This document shows, in pieces, positions 1 through 7,971 of a stretch of DNA of 17,241 bases. A model generated the notes under the pieces. That model saw only the letters and a program-made list of their open reading frames with translations, was not told where the DNA came from and made no database searches. Source of the stretch: Nostoc sp. CHAB 5715 (GTDB lineage Bacteria; Cyanobacteriota; Cyanobacteriia; Cyanobacteriales; Nostocaceae); the NCBI RefSeq assembly GCF_020829685.1, contig NZ_JAIVFR010000019.1, positions 1 to 17,241 on the forward strand, in the 5' to 3' direction. The first letter of the stretch is position 1. Each line of letters opens with the position of its first letter. Made by a program: the position numbers and the translations under genes.

Positions 1-1679
1 GAACCAAAAAAAATCAGAGGTAACTGTAATTCTGACCAGCCTGGTTGACTAGAGAATTGGAAAATCGGAGGTGCTAACCTCAAAAGAATCAAAACTGCAT
101 AGGCGATCGCACTACCAAAGGCAGCGAACACAGCGTACACTATGTGATGGCTGCGAAGTCCTAAACTTAAGGTGAGTAGGCAAACTCCCACTAAAATTAC
201 TGCCACTAAGCCCTCCCCGCTATCTTTGGGTGTGATTAATTGCAAAATCAACCAACCGAAGCCATAGCTAATCATGCCCATCAGCGACGCTACTAAAAAG
301 CGTCGCTGTTGACCAAAACACCCGGATACTGTCAGCCCCCAAGCGGTTCCCCAGCCTGCGGCGATGAATACCAAAATATCTGCCCCGAAGACGGGTTGAG
401 TATTTGGCACTAATTGGTTTAGCTGACTCCCAATAAATTCCACAACCTGACGACCCAAGCTTGTGTGATATGCCAAAATAAAACCTGCGATCGCACCAAA
501 ACAAGCGCCAACATAAGCCAGGATCATCGCCCAAATTGTCGCCAAACAAGCTAGGAAAATTTTGATGATTGTCTGAGCGATAAAAATAACGGTTTTAGTT
601 ACAGCTTGGCTAAAGTTAGCTAAAACTTGTTCAATAGCTTGTATTAGCTGTGTAAATCTTTGGGAAACTTGCGTTGAGGCTTGTTTAACGTTGTCTCGCA
701 GTTGGGCGAATAATCCTAGTGGCGGTAATGGTTGAGAAATCTTCGCCAAACGTTTTTGAATTATAGCTGCATTTGCTGGACGCGATCGCACATCTTCCTG
801 CACCATCTCATCCAGCAAATCTGCCAATTGGGGGTTGACATTTACCGCAGTTCGCCACCGCAATTTCCCCGTTTGCTGATCTTCCAACTCTAGCGGGTAC
901 TTGCCTGTTAGTAATTCAATCATCGTTCGACCAAGGGCATAAAAATCGGCACTTGGCCCGACAATACCTCCAGTCACTTGTTCTGGTGGACTGTAGCCAG
1001 AAGAAAATAATCGGGTGGAACTAGACTGAGAACGCAGCTTAGAGGCGCTAAATTGTTTTGCCCCTCCAAAATCAATTAGTACTAAGCGATCGCCCCCTGT
1101 TTGCCCTTGAGACGGGGTTAAAGATGGCGAAGAACTGCCCAGCATTAAATTAGAAGGTTTGATATCCCGGTGAAGAATCTGACGTTTGTGTAATTCTTGT
1201 AAAATCTGTACAGCTTGGGCAAACCAGTTTAAAACCAAATCCTCTGGACATCCTTGGGGAAACTTTTTTAATATCTCCTCTAAAGTCCGCCCATTGATTT
1301 TTTCCATTACCAGACAAGGCAATTGGTGCGGTTTGGGGTTAAACAGTTGTACCTGAAAATACCCTTCAGCATCGACTCTGGGGACACCTGGATGGTGCAA
1401 ACTAGATAAAACCGCCGCTTCTTGGGTAAATAACTCTAGTGCCTTTGGTGAATCTTCTACCAACACCTTCAGCACTTTCTCTGTTTGAGTTTTTTCATCC
1501 CAAACCGTGTAAATTTGAGCAAATCCTCCCGACCCCAAAGCCTGAAGTGGAACATAGCGGTCTAACAGTTCTAGCGGTGCGCCACAACTGTTGCAAAATT
1601 TGTTTCCCCAAGGCTGAGGATAAGGACGTTGACAATCAGGATTTATACAGTGAACCGCCCTCTGGGTGATGTGGGACAC
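1..1679 (-). CDS. Ser/Thr protein kinase with N-terminal zinc ribbon and multi-pass membrane tail (3' end cut by window)
   Basis: Phosphorylates Ser/Thr residues of unknown targets, probably from the membrane. The frame is open from a GTG at 1679 to position 1 (559 complete codons). N-terminal Cys11, Cys16, Cys29 and Cys32 form a CX4C-X12-CX2C zinc ribbon. The kinase domain follows: glycine loop GSGGFA (49-54), ATP lysine K71 in VLKVLVE, catalytic HRDIKPSN (170-177, D172), DFG at 203-205 and a GYSPPEQ activation-segment end (228-234). After about residue 320 there is a Gln-rich amphipathic linker, then several hydrophobic segments (about 373-405 and at least three more), so the kinase is probably membrane anchored. 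GTG is chosen because the zinc-ribbon frame has a stop 11 codons upstream and no ATG precedes the cysteines. All kinase catalytic motifs are intact. The gene is transcribed away from rpsU, about 120 bp after its stop. The substrate cannot be inferred. Confidence 0.9.
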   Translation of the reverse strand, partial: MSHITQRAVHCINPDCQRPYPQPWGNKFCNSCGAPLELLDRYVPLQALGSGGFAQIYTVWDEKTQTEKVLKVLVEDSPKALELFTQEAAVLSSLHHPGVPRVDAEGYFQVQLFNPKPHQLPCLVMEKINGRTLEEILKKFPQGCPEDLVLNWFAQAVQILQELHKRQILHRDIKPSNLMLGSSSPSLTPSQGQTGGDRLVLIDFGGAKQFSASKLRSQSSSTRLFSSGYSPPEQVTGGIVGPSADFYALGRTMIELLTGKYPLELEDQQTGKLRWRTAVNVNPQLADLLDEMVQEDVRSRPANAAIIQKRLAKISQPLPPLGLFAQLRDNVKQASTQVSQRFTQLIQAIEQVLANFSQAVTKTVIFIAQTIIKIFLACLATIWAMILAYVGACFGAIAGFILAYHTSLGRQVVEFIGSQLNQLVPNTQPVFGADILVFIAAGWGTAWGLTVSGCFGQQRRFLVASLMGMISYGFGWLILQLITPKDSGEGLVAVILVGVCLLTLSLGLRSHHIVYAVFAAFGSAIAYAVLILLRLAPPIFQFSSQPGWSELQLPLIFFG

Positions 1680-1756
1680 AACCGCTACAATACAAAGGCT
1701 GACTTGATTTTAGCGTTTCTTTAGGTTTCCTGATTTTAAAATAGGCAAAAGGAAAA

Positions 1757-1777
1757 CCCTCATAAAATCTATGAGGG
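1757..1777 (-). terminator. Intrinsic terminator after rpsU
   Basis: A perfect 8-bp stem (CCCTCATA/TATGAGGG) closes a 5-nt loop. Read on the minus strand it is followed by a T-rich tract (TTTTCCTTTT). It lies 25 nt past the rpsU stop and ends the RNA-binding protein/rpsU unit before the downstream kinase gene. Confidence 0.8.
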
Positions 1778-1802
1778 CATTCGTTTATATGTATGTCAGC
1801 CC

Positions 1803-1991
1803 TTAGTTACGGAAACTTCTCTTACTTTGTCTGTGCTTGGCAACTTCTTTGCGCTTGCGTTTTTCTAGAGGCGTTTCAAAATGACGATGCTTTCTCATGT
1901 CTGGAAAAATTCCAGCCTTGGAAACTTCTCGCTTAAATCGCCGTAAGGCTGACTCAATGTGTTCATTGTCACCTACAATTACTTGGGTCAT
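1803..1991 (-). CDS. rpsU: 30S ribosomal protein S21
   Basis: Small-subunit ribosomal protein, involved in translation initiation in the bacteria where it has been studied. It has 62 residues, close to the usual size, with the typical start [20 protein letters not shown], the Phe-Lys-Arg-Glu-Val segment and a very basic C-terminus ([15 protein letters not shown]). AGGAG sits a few bases before the ATG. It follows the RRM gene on the same strand after 117 bp. Linkage of an RRM protein gene to rpsU is known from Anabaena variabilis, where the cluster is cold regulated. Confidence 0.96.
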   Translation of the reverse strand: MTQVIVGDNEHIESALRRFKREVSKAGIFPDMRKHRHFETPLEKRKRKEVAKHRQSKRSFRN

Positions 1992-2045
1992 TATCTCTCC
2001 TAACTAAGTTGACTTCATCAATGGCTATGGAAGCACTAACATTAC

Positions 2046-2070
2046 AAAAAAAAGACAGACACCTTGTCTG
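2046..2070 (-). terminator. Hairpin plus T-run between the RNA-binding protein gene and rpsU
   Basis: On the minus strand CAGAC-AAGGT-GTCTG forms a 5-bp stem (2056-2070) followed by TCTTTTTTTT, the T-run being at 2046-2053. This has the form of an intrinsic terminator and lies inside the 117-bp spacer before rpsU. It could end most transcripts after the RNA-binding protein gene and leave rpsU to partial read-through or its own promoter. The stem is short, so efficiency is uncertain. Confidence 0.6.
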
Positions 2071-2108
2071 ACCTTAAGACTCTAGGTAAATTTTTTTTGT
2101 TTCCAAAA

Positions 2109-2432
2109 TTAGTAGCGGTTGCGTCCACCGCCGCCACCACCACTGTATCCTCCTCTACCACCACCGAAGGAACCTCTGTCACCTCTATCTTCTTTAGGTT
2201 TAGCCTTATTCACTTTCAGGTCACGACCCATCCACTCAGCACCATCGAGAGCTTCAATGGCAGCTGCTTCTTCAGCTTCGGTTCCCATTTCCACAAAAGC
2301 AAAGCCGCGTGGACGACCTGTTTCACGGTCAGTAGGTACTTGAACCCGTTTTACAGTACCATATTCTGCAAAAATACCACTTAAATCTTCTTGTGTAACG
2401 TCATAAGAGAGGTTACCTACATAAATTGACAT
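2109..2432 (-). CDS. rbpA: Cyanobacterial RRM RNA-binding protein with Gly-rich tail
   Basis: Single-stranded RNA-binding protein of the cyanobacterial Rbp family; several members are induced by cold. It has 107 residues: one RRM at about 2-80 with RNP2 (IYVGNL, 2-7) and RNP1 (RGFAFVEM), then a charged linker and a short tail rich in Gly, Arg and Ser ending in aromatic/basic residues (GGGGRNRY). GGAGAG lies just before the ATG. It is first in a unit with rpsU, as in the Anabaena rbpA1-rpsU cluster. The symbol follows that arrangement; the paralogue number cannot be fixed from sequence alone. Confidence 0.93.
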   Translation of the reverse strand: MSIYVGNLSYDVTQEDLSGIFAEYGTVKRVQVPTDRETGRPRGFAFVEMGTEAEEAAAIEALDGAEWMGRDLKVNKAKPKEDRGDRGSFGGGRGGYSGGGGGGRNRY

Positions 2433-3058
2433 CGATTCTCTCCAAAATCATCACTGTGTAGAGATTTTAATTTCTCTGAGTAGTCTGTAAATACTAAAAG
2501 GAAAAAGCCTTTCAATACTAAAACCAAAGACATCACCAAATTAACTCTCCTTATCTAGGATGACATACGAGCCAACTCTCTGCATCCAGTAGATCGTTAA
2601 CAAATAATTAACTAGTGATACGATCGCGTAAGTGCGATCGCCTGCCCCCACCTACCATAAGTACAGCCCACCGCAAAAAAGGGTTGGAAATGGAAGAAGA
2701 TAAATCCTGTAGGGCGATCAAGGAAATCAGACATGCAGGGGCGCATCTTTAATATCCGAATTGAACGTTTGACTGTATTAACCAAAAGTATTACTCCCAA
2801 ATTTTAATATGAAAGGCAAAGTCAGGCAACAAATAAAGGGTATGGGACTTCCAATTAAAAAAATAATCAATCGCTGTGTAGGCTCTTGAGCAGGGGGAAA
2901 AGAAAAATATCATCTGAATAAATTGGGTAATTTATTCTCTGGAAGTCCCTATAGCAATCCTAATTTGAGTTGTAAAAATTATCTAACCGCCTTCTGGTGC
3001 GTTGTCTTTTGCCAATGCGTAGCGTCGAAAGATAGCTGATTTCTGGATTCTGAATTCT
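2433..3058. other. Gene-free stretch: leader of the RNA-binding protein gene and dispersed repeats
   Basis: I see no convincing gene here. The part next to 2433 would be the 5' leader of the RRM gene. Around 2618-2642 there are two overlapping GATCGC-type palindromes (HIP1). A 113-bp inverted-repeat element occupies 2841-2953. The 62-codon frame at 2612-2800 (-) has no family resemblance and spans HIP1 repeat DNA, so I do not call it. Confidence 0.6.
2841..2953. repeat. MITE-like element with GGGACTTCCA terminal inverted repeats
   Basis: GGGACTTCCA at 2844-2853 is repeated in inverse orientation as TGGAAGTCCC at 2940-2949. The arms are flanked by TAT on the left and ATA on the right, and the A/T-rich inner flanks partly mirror each other. 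At about 110 bp with no coding capacity it fits a miniature inverted-repeat element or the paired ends of a decayed insertion sequence. Confidence 0.55.
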
Positions 3059-4714
3059 TCAATACATGTTGGCTATGTCAAGTTGCTTATCATCACCTTT
3101 CCAAGCTGTTTCCAATTCGGCTTTGACAAGTTGAGCAGCCTTATCTTTGCCCAGTGCCTGTAAACTTGTCTGCAAGCCAAATAGAGAACGCCCATTATGG
3201 GGATACTTTTCTAGATCGGCACGAAAGACTTTCTCAGCCTGTGTATAGTCACCCTTAGCCAAAAGTACACTGCCTAAAGATTCCCGCGTCGGAAAGTACC
3301 AGTCTGGTGGTTCCACGTAATCAAGAGTATCTTCTACTGCCACCGCTTTTTCTAGCAATAAAATGGCAGATTCATAATCATGCTTTTCTCTAGCAATTTT
3401 GGCATCTAGAACTTTTGAGGCAATGTCTAAAATGCGACTGGCAAGACTAAATCCAATAGTTGCTTCGGTGTAAATTCCTTGTTTGGCGGCAAGTAATGCC
3501 CGACTTTCACTTGCTGCATCTTCAAGTTTACCTGTGGCTGCACTTGCCATGCCGCGAGCAAAATGCCAAAGTGCTGTGGTAGTAGGCAATTTAGTATCGG
3601 GGGCGGGAGTTTTCAAGATGGCATCCCAATCACTAAAGCGTGTCTGAATCAGCATTTTGCTGCCCAGGAATCCCTCAAGCATAGGTGCATACGGGTCAAT
3701 TGCAGTAGCATTTGCGACTAACGTCTCTGCGGCTTGGAGAGCATCTTTATATTTTCCTGCCATGCTACTGGCCACCATGAGAAAATGTATGTTGTGGTTG
3801 TAGTACATCATGGGATAAGTGCCCTGGACTTGATATTTCTTAATGTAAATATCATCTTGAGCGATCGCCTGCTCGTTTGCCTGCATTGCCCCTTCATAAT
3901 CTCCTACACGAAAATAAATATGAGAAGGCATGTGTACCAAGTGTCCCGCCGTTGGTGCTAGGGTTCCTAGTCTTTTGGCACTCACAAGGGCCCGTTCTGG
4001 GGAAGGTGAGGCTTCCACTGCATGAATATAATAATGATTAGCTCCGGTATGATTCGGGTTACGTTTGAGAACAGATTCTAAAATAGCCACAATTTCTTCT
4101 GTATCTGGCTGTGGCTTGCCATCTTTAGTCCAGTGCTGCCAAGGATGCAGATCCATCAAGCTTTCAGCGTAAAGCGTCGCCGCATCCAAATCATCTGGAT
4201 AGCGCTTAACTAGGGTTCCCATTGCTTTTGCATAGTCTACGGCTAGTTGATACAAGTCTGCATCAGCATCTTGGGAGTAACGTTTTGCTAAGGCGGTAAT
4301 GTAATCTCGTTCTTGGGCAGACGCTTGGGTGGAAAGTGCTAAAGCTTGCTGTACCGCTTGGTAAGCAGCTAATTCTTGGTTTGGGTCCATTGCTAAGTTA
4401 ATATTAGGGCCTAGAGCTAGAGCGATACCCCAATATGCGATCGCTAAATGCGGATCGAGTTTGGCAGCGTATTGAAAAGAACGCACCGCCTCATCATGAT
4501 TGAAAGCGTAAATCAAATTTAATCCCTGATCGAAAAACTCTTGCGCTTGGGGATTAGAAGTAGAAACTGGATGGTGGATTGTCCCAACTCCAGATATTAA
4601 AGTATAGGGCTGTCTTGCTTGAGCATAGACGTAAAGCGGCTTGTTGTCAGCGATCGCTGCACTAGGAGCGACGAAAGAGAGTATAAGCACCCAAATTAGA
4701 AATAAGTACTTCAT
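3059..4714 (-). CDS. Exported tetratricopeptide-repeat protein
   Basis: Protein of unknown specific role, probably a periplasmic or extracytoplasmic scaffold. It has 551 residues with a signal peptide (MKYLFLIWVLILSFVAPSAA, likely cleaved after AIA near residue 22). The rest is helical and TPR-like: AQEFFDQGLNLIYAFNHDEAVRSFQYAAKLDP (about 57-88) is a clear first repeat, and a C-terminal pair contains GDYTQAEKVFRADLEKYPHNGRSLFGLQ. No catalytic motif is seen, although conserved His-rich stretches such as NHYYIHAVEASP and HLVHMPSHIYFRVGDYEGA in the middle are more conserved-looking than plain TPR spacing needs. No Shine-Dalgarno precedes the ATG. The gene stands alone on its strand between repeat-rich spacers. 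Confidence 0.85.
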   Translation of the reverse strand: MKYLFLIWVLILSFVAPSAAIADNKPLYVYAQARQPYTLISGVGTIHHPVSTSNPQAQEFFDQGLNLIYAFNHDEAVRSFQYAAKLDPHLAIAYWGIALALGPNINLAMDPNQELAAYQAVQQALALSTQASAQERDYITALAKRYSQDADADLYQLAVDYAKAMGTLVKRYPDDLDAATLYAESLMDLHPWQHWTKDGKPQPDTEEIVAILESVLKRNPNHTGANHYYIHAVEASPSPERALVSAKRLGTLAPTAGHLVHMPSHIYFRVGDYEGAMQANEQAIAQDDIYIKKYQVQGTYPMMYYNHNIHFLMVASSMAGKYKDALQAAETLVANATAIDPYAPMLEGFLGSKMLIQTRFSDWDAILKTPAPDTKLPTTTALWHFARGMASAATGKLEDAASESRALLAAKQGIYTEATIGFSLASRILDIASKVLDAKIAREKHDYESAILLLEKAVAVEDTLDYVEPPDWYFPTRESLGSVLLAKGDYTQAEKVFRADLEKYPHNGRSLFGLQTSLQALGKDKAAQLVKAELETAWKGDDKQLDIANMY

Positions 4715-4811
4715 TATTATTTTTATTCAAGCTCTTTTTTTATTAATATTTAAATACCACAGTTTTTCTAAGGAAGCAATTTGTTCTTCTCCAGCTTCAG
4801 ATTCCCTCTAA

Positions 4812-4977
4812 TTAAGAGTTATATTTTCGATATATTTCTTTTTCAAGTTCCAGCTTTTCTTCATCTATTCGGATTATCCTGGCGAGTTAAACCTGGATTG
4901 TAACAATCAAAGAAATCAAGATTGCTAGATTCTAACCAATTCAAAATATATTGAAGTTCATCCGTAAGTTCAGACAT
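4812..4977 (-). pseudogene. Frameshifted remnant of a small protein gene, possibly SMI1/KNR4-like
   Basis: A start at 4977 with GAGG about 9 nt upstream reads MSELTDELQYILNWLESSNL, continues to ...YNPGLTRQDNPNR and stops at 4861. The next frame carries on at the same place as IIRIDEEKLELEKEIYRKYNS and stops at 4812. The opening (short helix, NWLE, then PGLTR) resembles the N-terminus of SMI1/KNR4-type proteins, but the body of such a domain is missing. I infer a deletion plus frameshift in a small gene. A genuine 38-residue peptide is the alternative. Confidence 0.4.
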
Positions 4978-5110
4978 CTAACTAACCTCATTTAGTGATT
5001 AAATACGAAAGTATTTTGAAGCATCTCGTCTCATTTACCCGGAATTGAGTACACGGACTAGCTAATACTGCACTATCTACTGATATCTTGCAGCATTCTC
5101 GATTAGCACC

Positions 5111-5170
5111 ATCGCCCGCCCAGAAATAAATTTCTGGGCTGATAGCTAAAGTCCACTAAAGTGGACTAAA
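5111..5170. repeat. Double-hairpin dispersed repeat, copy A
   Basis: Two perfect hairpins lie 32 nt apart start to start: GCCCAGAAAT-AA-ATTTCTGGGC (5118-5139) and AGTCCACT-AA-AGTGGACT (5150-5167), joined by GATAGCTAA. A second copy with the same order lies at 10563-10620. It sits about 45 bp past the 3' end of the histidine kinase gene, where it could also affect transcript 3' ends, but no T-run follows. Confidence 0.75.
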
Positions 5171-5212
5171 ACCCTTGTTCGCACAGATAAATTAGACTTT
5201 ACAAACATCCTC

Positions 5213-6307
5213 TTAGTTTTCACTAGCTACAGGTAGACGGATAGTGAATGTACTACCCTGTCCTGGTTCCGATGTCACATCGATTGTGCCTTGATGTGCT
5301 TCAATAATGCAGCGAGATAAATATAGTCCCAAACCACTACCAGAACGCTGGTGTTTACCTTGGCGAAATCGCTCGAATAATATTGCCTGATCTTGTTTAG
5401 AAATTCCTGGCCCTGTATCTTGGATGTCAATAGTCACAGCTACCAAAGTAGGATAGCAGTGAATATCTACAGAACCTTTGTCTGTAAATTTGATGGCATT
5501 GCCGATGATATTTGTCAAAACTCGCCGCAGTTCTACGCGATCGCCCATGATGGTGCTTGCAGTTTCACCTCGATCAATATTTACAGCTAATCCTTTTTCT
5601 TCAGCTAAGGGAGTTAATTCTTGAGAAACTTCACCAACTAATTCCTGAATATTGCAGGGAGAAATTTTTAAGGTTTTACAGCCCGCTTCATGACGATAAA
5701 CTTCTAGCAAGGTATTTACCATTTCCAGCAGGTCTTGATTACTGCCAATCATGGTATCAATTATTTCTTGCAATTGTGGCGAAACATCGCAAAACCTGCC
5801 TTCCAGCAATAATTTTAATACGCGGTTGGAGGCTACCAGTGGTATGCGTAAATCGTGAGTAAAACGGGAGACAAAATCTGCCCGTAGGTTAGCCATCTGA
5901 TCTCGTTCGTCGATACTATGCTTGAGACGCAGGAGCGATCGCACTCGTGCATGTAGTTCATCAGGATCGAATGGTTTACGAATAAAGTCATCTGCACCAG
6001 CATCAAGTCCTTCCACAACACTAGACGCATAGTGAGCCGTGAGCAGCAAAATAGGGATAAATGGCAACGCCGGATTCTGCCGAATGCGTCGAGTAAATTC
6101 ATACCCATCTATCTCCGGCATCATCACATCTAAGAGAATTATGTCTGGTGGCGACTCTTCAACCATAGCCAGAGCAATTTTGCTATCTTCGACTAAGCTA
6201 ATTTCATAGCCCTCATCTTCTAGGACAGCTTCTAAGACCAGTAAATTGTCAAAAATATCATCGACAACCAGAATTTTATCTTTTTTGACAGTTTTAGTTA
6301 AACACAT
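5213..6307 (-). CDS. Hybrid response-regulator receiver / histidine kinase
   Basis: Soluble two-component protein with an N-terminal receiver fused to a histidine kinase. Numbering from the ATG at 6307 (364 aa): receiver about 8-125 with acidic pair D16-D17, phospho-acceptor D60 in ILLDVMMPEIDG, T90 and K111 of the IRKPF motif. The HisKA H-box is FTHDLRIPL with H151; the HATPase domain has NIIGNAIKFTDKG (N-box), DTGPGIS and GSGLGLYLSR (G-box). No sensor or membrane segment exists, so input probably arrives by phosphorylation of the receiver or by partners. An upstream TTG at 6346 would add 13 residues; I prefer the ATG because the receiver begins soon after it, though neither has a good Shine-Dalgarno. 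It is divergent from a LuxR-type regulator across 720 bp. Confidence 0.92.
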   Translation of the reverse strand: MCLTKTVKKDKILVVDDIFDNLLVLEAVLEDEGYEISLVEDSKIALAMVEESPPDIILLDVMMPEIDGYEFTRRIRQNPALPFIPILLLTAHYASSVVEGLDAGADDFIRKPFDPDELHARVRSLLRLKHSIDERDQMANLRADFVSRFTHDLRIPLVASNRVLKLLLEGRFCDVSPQLQEIIDTMIGSNQDLLEMVNTLLEVYRHEAGCKTLKISPCNIQELVGEVSQELTPLAEEKGLAVNIDRGETASTIMGDRVELRRVLTNIIGNAIKFTDKGSVDIHCYPTLVAVTIDIQDTGPGISKQDQAILFERFRQGKHQRSGSGLGLYLSRCIIEAHQGTIDVTSEPGQGSTFTIRLPVASEN

Positions 6308-7030
6308 GGCTAAATAAAAAAAGAAGTGCTTGGCTATCCCTCGCAAATCTAGTAATAGCTTACTTCACCAGCACTAAGATTATAAGGATTCATATTTTCG
6401 TTTAAAGTTTCCTAACTTTCTTAAGTAATTACACTGAAGCTTCGTTTAATAAATGTATTAACATACTATTGTCTTAACAAATATCTTAGCCGTCTGGTTA
6501 TCCAAGCAATATCTGTGTCTGGGTTTTAGGGTGAGGTAGTTTAGTCTCTTTTATCAATAAGGGGAAAAGGTAAAAACCTCGCAAGAAAGTGGGCGAAATA
6601 ATCTTTGTATCGCAAGGTAGGTTGAAACCCCACCCCTAGTGTCAGGCTTAGTTTAATTGCGAACTTGTACTGAGCGTAGCCGAAGTATTGCGAATTGGCT
6701 TCATGTACATCATCGGTAGCCACCGCAAGGGCAACTATTTAATGCCACTCACTCTTGCTTGCTAGCGGATTTTCAATGAAAAATTGTTTACCATGAAACA
6801 TCTATCCTCAGGTTAATGTATAAAAATATTTTTTGATTGACTTGACTTATTATTGTCATATCGAAACTCTTGCTTTAGAAAAACTTACGAGATAAGGTTA
6901 TTTATCTCTAATGGTAGATGAAGTTAAGGGAACAATACCAACTACATTGCTTTTTGTATAAGATCCCGGATAGAAGAACGAGATTATTTTAATCTGTACT
7001 TTAGATAGATAACAGTAAAGTTAAGCAACT
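6308..7030. other. Long divergent intergenic region between two signalling genes
   Basis: About 720 bp of mostly A/T-rich DNA separates the starts of the hybrid kinase and the response regulator and must hold both promoters. I cannot place a convincing -35/-10 pair. The stretch around 6600-6720 is less A/T rich and reads like dispersed repeat DNA (two GCGAA-containing blocks about 35 nt apart near 6659 and 6690). The 60-codon minus-strand frame there looks accidental. Confidence 0.5.
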
Positions 7031-7750
7031 ATGAATGAAATCAAGATCCTCGTGATTGAAGATCACAACCTTACGAGAATCGGCTTACGGGCGGCCTTAC
7101 AAACCCAGCCAGAGTTTAACATTGTTGGTGAAGCAGCCAATGCAGCCGAGGGCATCAAGCTTCTGAAAACTCTCAAGCCGGATGTTGCTACTATTGACAT
7201 CGGTTTGCCTGACATGGATGGTATTGAGCTAACACGCACATTTAGGCAATATCAAGCAGAGAATGAAGATTATACCACAAAACTGCTAATTTTAACCATG
7301 CAAAACAGCGAACAGGCAGTTTTAGCAGCATTTGCAGCAGGTGCAGATTCTTATTGCATGAAGGATATCGAAACTGAGAGACTAGTTGAAGCTGTGCGAA
7401 CAACTTATGCAGGTAGCTCATGGATCGATCCAGCGATCGCAGACCTTGTACTACAACAAATACGTCAAGATTTCCCCGATGGTAGCAGAGGCGCATCTGG
7501 AAAAAGAGTCTTGATTGAAGGTATTGACCCAGATGTTGAGAAAAGTATAGTCACCTATCCTTTAACTCATAGGGAGATGGATGTTTTAGAGTTGATTGTC
7601 GCCGGGTGTGACAATGCAGAAATTGCTAAAAGGCTCTATTTAACAGTCGGTACTGTAAAAACTCATGTTCGAGGTATTCTCAATAAACTCTGTGTTGCTG
7701 ACCGGACACAGGCTGCCGTCCGTGCTTTGCGGGCTGGATTAGTACCGTAA
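7031..7750 (+). CDS. LuxR/NarL-family response regulator
   Basis: DNA-binding two-component regulator, 239 aa. The receiver (about 4-125) has E10-D11, phospho-acceptor D56 in VATIDIGLPDMDG, T89 and K111. A roughly 40-residue linker follows, then a LuxR-type HTH at about 176-235 (YPLTHREMDVLELIVAGCDN, then AEIAKRLYLTVGTVKTHV and LNKLCVADRTQAAVRAL). The DNA recognition helix is in GTVKTHVRGILNKL. It is divergent from the hybrid histidine kinase, which makes the pair plausible partners, but cyanobacterial two-component genes often pair with distant ones. The start ATG is the only in-frame ATG before the receiver; the ribosome binding site is weak. Targets are unknown. Confidence 0.93.
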   Translation: MNEIKILVIEDHNLTRIGLRAALQTQPEFNIVGEAANAAEGIKLLKTLKPDVATIDIGLPDMDGIELTRTFRQYQAENEDYTTKLLILTMQNSEQAVLAAFAAGADSYCMKDIETERLVEAVRTTYAGSSWIDPAIADLVLQQIRQDFPDGSRGASGKRVLIEGIDPDVEKSIVTYPLTHREMDVLELIVAGCDNAEIAKRLYLTVGTVKTHVRGILNKLCVADRTQAAVRALRAGLVP

Positions 7751-7816
7751 GCAACTAAGTAGCGATCGTGAACTGCTTACAACACATGAAAATCTTTCTT
7801 CCCCACTCCCCAGTAC

Positions 7817-7836
7817 AGACGCGATTAATCGCGTCT
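7817..7836. repeat. Perfect 20-bp palindrome
   Basis: AGACGCGATTAATCGCGTCT is its own reverse complement, flanked by C-rich CTCCCC blocks. I recall this kind of palindrome as dispersed in Nostoc-type genomes. It sits 67 bp past the response regulator stop but lacks a T-run, so I class it as a repeat rather than a terminator. Confidence 0.65.
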
Positions 7837-7971
7837 CTCCCGCTCCCCATTTTCAAATCAATTATTTTTTAGTCAAAGCGGTTAACTGGAACAAATAAAT
7901 ATTTATGAAGGAACTGTTACCAAGTTTTAGTACAATGACACCATCCCAAATAAGTATTTTTTCTCATATAC

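Larger units (their letters stand above)
4715..5212. other. Intergenic stretch with a gene remnant and a double-hairpin repeat
   Basis: Apart from the small frameshifted remnant at 4812-4977 and the repeat at 5111-5170, I see nothing coding. Before the kinase gene's 3' end the DNA is A/T rich. Confidence 0.6.

Noticed and set aside
268..549. 93-codon minus-strand frame
   Set aside because: It is a different frame inside the kinase gene, whose continuous frame is well supported by motifs on both sides.
2064..2384. Plus-strand frames of 106 and 74 codons opposite the RRM gene
   Set aside because: They mirror the RRM and Gly-rich coding sequence; the Pro run is the antisense of Gly codons.
6541..6723. 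60-codon minus-strand frame in the divergent spacer
   Set aside because: No domain-like pattern; it reads through what looks like dispersed repeat DNA and has no ribosome binding site.
7817..7836. Palindrome as terminator of the response regulator gene
   Set aside because: No T-run on either side; a dispersed repeat is the better explanation.
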